A stretch of DNA of 7,612 nt, taken from assembly GCA_051747405.1 (NCBI GenBank), contig JBNJGC010000130.1:1-7612 (forward strand), given 5' to 3'. The position numbers and the translations under genes were made by a program. Source of the DNA: JAPHTQ01 sp051747405 (GTDB lineage Bacteria > Pseudomonadota > Gammaproteobacteria > Thiohalomonadales > Thiohalomonadaceae). Positions 5,246-7,612 of this stretch are shown here, piece after piece; the first letter of the stretch is position 1, and every line of letters starts with the position of its first letter. The notes beneath the pieces are model-generated. The model made no database searches, had not been told where the DNA came from, and worked only from the letters and a program-made list of their open reading frames with translations.

Positions 5246-7612
5246 CTATGAACGCTCTTTGTCCTTCTCCTTCTCGTTGTCTTCGTCCTCATCCCTATCT
5301 TTGTGGTGGTCGCCGAACTGTTGGCGTACCAGCGCCATCTCCTTGAGCCGTGACTGCACCTTGCCGTTGATACTCTGTTCGGGGTAGTTGCCGTCGCTGT
5401 CGGGGCTGCCTGCCTCGGAGCCGGTGAGCAGGCTTAGCGCTTCGTCCACGGTGGTGACGGCGTGGATGGAAAATTTGTCCTCACGCACCGCTTTGATGAC
5501 ATCAGGGTGGAGCATCAGGTTTTTCACATTGGCCTGCGGGATGATAACCCCCTGCTGGCCGTTCAGGCCGCGGACGCGGCAGACCTCAAAGAACCCTTCG
5601 ATCTTCTCATTCACTCCACCGATGGGCTGGACCTGACCGTGCTGATTGACCGAGCCGGTCATGGCGAAGGATTGGCGGATGGCAACGCCGCTGATCGCCG
5701 AGAGCAGGGCGCAGAGTTCAGCCAGCGAGGCGCTGTCGCCCTCGATGCCGCCGTAGTTCTGCTCGAATACCAGGCTGGCGGAGAGTGAGAGGGGGTGCTT
5801 CTGCGCGTAGCGCGAGGCGATGAAGGAGGAGAGGATCAGTACCCCTTTGGAGTGGATGGGGCCGCTCATCTCCACCTCGCGCTCGATATCCACCACGCTC
5901 CCCTCACCGATGTGCACCGTAGCGGTGATGCGTGAGGGCTGACCGAACAGGTAGGTGCCGAGGGTCAGCACTGAGAGGCCGTTGACCTGACCGACCTGGG
6001 CGCCGTCGCTGTCGATGAAGATGTCGCCGCGCTGGATCGCCTCGTGGATGTTCTCACGCACCCGCGAGGCGCGGTGGTGCTGCTCGTCGATGGTTTGGCG
6101 GATGTCGCTGCCGCGCACCACATCGCGTCCCTCCTGGCGGGCCCAGAAGTCGGACTCACGCAGCAGGTCGGCGATGGAGCGCATGTGGGTGGTGAGTTTC
6201 TCGGCGTCCTCCACGTGGCGTGAGGCGTAGTCGAGCACCTGGGCAACGGCGTCGCGATGGAAGGGCAGCAGCTCCTCTTTGCGCACCAGGGTGGCGATAA
6301 GGCGCGCAAGCAGCAGGTTGTTCTCCTCGCTGCGGTCGATGCGCTCCTCGAAGTCGGCCTGGACCTTGAACAGTTCGCTAAAGTCCGGGTCGTACTCCTG
6401 GAGCAGGTAGTAGAGCAGGCGGTCGCCGAGGATCACCACCTTGATGTCGAGCGGGATCGGTTCGGGCTCGAGTGAGACGGTGCTGGCGAGGCTGAGCATC
6501 TTCTCCAGCGGTTCGATGTAGATGCGGCTGGAGTAGAGGGCGCGTTTGAGCCCCTCCCAGGCATAGGGGTGGGTCAGCAGCTTGTGCGCATCCAGCAGCA
6601 GGTAGCCGCCGTTGGCCTGGTGCAGGGCGCCGGGCTTGAGCAGGGTGAAGTCGGTCACCAGGGTGCCGAATTGGGCCATGTGTTCGGCCCGGCCCACCAG
6701 ATTCATGTAGGTGGGGTTGTCCAGGTAGACGACCGGGGCACCGTCGCCCCGATTATTGAGCACCAGGTTGTTGACCTTGTAGCGGTGCAGTGACTTGGGA
6801 TCGGTGGGCTGCTGTCCCAGTGCTTCGCTCTGCTCATCGGGTTTGAGGAAGTCTTTGACGTTGTCGATGAGATCCTGCTCGACCGCGTCGAGGTAATCGA
6901 CCACCTGGGGCAGGTCCTGATAGCCTTTGCGCAGCTCATCGATCAGGTGGCTGACGGCGTCTTTGGCGGTCTGCCGGTTGAGGGATTTGATCTTCTCCCG
7001 TGTCTCTTTGCGCCACAGGGGGATGTGCTGGATGATCGACTGAAGCTTCTCCTGTAGGCCGGAGACGATCTTCTCCAGCCGCTCCTGCTCCTCCTTGGGG
7101 AGTTTGTCGAACTCCTCGGGGCTGACTACCTCATCCTCGCGCATGGGGGCGAAGGCAAATCCGCTGGGGGTGCGGAAGAGCTTTACATCCTGCCTGGCCG
7201 CCTCTTCGGCCAGCTCGCTGAAGGCGTGCTCCTGGCGCTCCTTGAGCTCCTCCTCCAGGGCCTGGATCTGGTTACGGTACTCCTCGCTCTCGAAGGTGGC
7301 GGGGAGGGTGGTGGCAAGCTCCTCGATCAACTGCTCCATCTCTTCGCTCAAGGCGTTGCCTCGTCCGTGAGGAAGCTGCAGCGCCTGGGGTTTGTGTGGC
7401 TGGTCGAAGTTGTTGACGTAGCACCAGTCATCGGGCTTGACCTGGTCGGTCGCCTTTTGCTCCAGGAATTGGCTGACCATGGTGTGCTTGCCGATCCCGG
7501 AGGGGCCCATGACGTAGAGGTTGTAGCCCTCCCGTCGGATGCCGATGCCGAAGTGCACCGCCTTGACCGCGCGCTCCTGGCCGATGATGTCGGTTAGATC
7601 CTCAAGCTCATC
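5246..7612 (-). CDS. Lon-type AAA+ ATP-dependent protease (5' end outside window)
   Basis: This gene encodes a Lon-like protease (AAA_32 ATPase plus Lon_C, MEROPS S16) of the cytoplasmic type, distinct from canonical LonA because it lacks the N-terminal substrate-binding domain layout. The frame stays open to the window edge. The 18 codons beyond the first possible GTG (7556-7558) read DELEDLTDIIGQERAVKA, a typical segment before Walker A, so that GTG is internal and the true start lies further right. Counting from the edge, 788 residues are visible: Walker A GPSGIGKHT (36-44), a long charged helical insertion (about 85-265, probably coiled coil), ANGGYLLLDAH with Walker B (333-343), an arginine-rich lid region (about 430-530), and the protease domain with catalytic Ser627 in GDSAS and Lys670 in GGVNEKI. 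Both proteolytic residues are present, so it should be active. The tail ends in about 20 almost wholly charged residues. It converges with the DUF6763-like gene. Confidence 0.95.
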   Translation of the reverse strand, partial: DELEDLTDIIGQERAVKAVHFGIGIRREGYNLYVMGPSGIGKHTMVSQFLEQKATDQVKPDDWCYVNNFDQPHKPQALQLPHGRGNALSEEMEQLIEELATTLPATFESEEYRNQIQALEEELKERQEHAFSELAEEAARQDVKLFRTPSGFAFAPMREDEVVSPEEFDKLPKEEQERLEKIVSGLQEKLQSIIQHIPLWRKETREKIKSLNRQTAKDAVSHLIDELRKGYQDLPQVVDYLDAVEQDLIDNVKDFLKPDEQSEALGQQPTDPKSLHRYKVNNLVLNNRGDGAPVVYLDNPTYMNLVGRAEHMAQFGTLVTDFTLLKPGALHQANGGYLLLDAHKLLTHPYAWEGLKRALYSSRIYIEPLEKMLSLASTVSLEPEPIPLDIKVVILGDRLLYYLLQEYDPDFSELFKVQADFEERIDRSEENNLLLARLIATLVRKEELLPFHRDAVAQVLDYASRHVEDAEKLTTHMRSIADLLRESDFWARQEGRDVVRGSDIRQTIDEQHHRASRVRENIHEAIQRGDIFIDSDGAQVGQVNGLSVLTLGTYLFGQPSRITATVHIGEGSVVDIEREVEMSGPIHSKGVLILSSFIASRYAQKHPLSLSASLVFEQNYGGIEGDSASLAELCALLSAISGVAIRQSFAMTGSVNQHGQVQPIGGVNEKIEGFFEVCRVRGLNGQQGVIIPQANVKNLMLHPDVIKAVREDKFSIHAVTTVDEALSLLTGSEAGSPDSDGNYPEQSINGKVQSRLKEMALVRQQFGDHHKDRDEDEDNEKEKDKERS

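Overview
The window looks like a chromosomal segment of a sulfur-oxidising gammaproteobacterium, probably of the Chromatiales/Sedimenticola-like type. The evidence is a thiosulfohydrolase gene (soxB), a YcgL-family gene (a gammaproteobacterial family), a small acidic DUF6763-type protein, and GC-rich coding sequence with good Shine-Dalgarno sites throughout. I see no phage, IS, CRISPR, tRNA or rRNA gene. The genus is inference.

Layout, left to right. (1) Positions 3-1076, minus strand: a compact three-gene cluster, transcribed as a small helical protein (867-1076), a membrane-anchored degenerate Rieske-like protein (268-858) and ycgL (3-257), with gaps of 8 and 10 bp. (2) Positions 1077-1487: a divergent intergenic region with a perfect 15-bp palindrome, an AT-rich block and weak promoter candidates. 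(3) Positions 1488-3250, plus strand: soxB, complete at its 5' end and cut at its extreme 3' end by a run of exactly 100 N (3251-3350), which is an assembly gap. (4) Positions 3545-4783, plus: a heme-oxygenase-fold, diiron-oxidase-like protein of 412 aa. (5) Positions 4924-5226, plus: a 100-aa very acidic DUF6763-like protein. (6) Positions 5246-7612, minus, running off the right edge: a Lon-type AAA+ protease with both catalytic residues visible and its N-terminus outside the window.

How the genes may work together: SoxB is the periplasmic hydrolase that releases sulfate from SoxYZ-bound thiosulfate. No other sox gene lies in the visible sequence, so soxB appears to stand alone, although the gap hides an unknown length to its right. 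No functional link between soxB and its neighbours can be shown from sequence.

The most unusual item is the protein at 268-858. It follows the cytochrome bc1 Rieske subunit along most of its length, including the membrane anchor. All four [2Fe-2S] ligand positions appear replaced, while the two cysteines at the structural-disulfide positions remain and are the only cysteines in the protein. It may be a cluster-less Rieske-fold protein in a conserved small operon.
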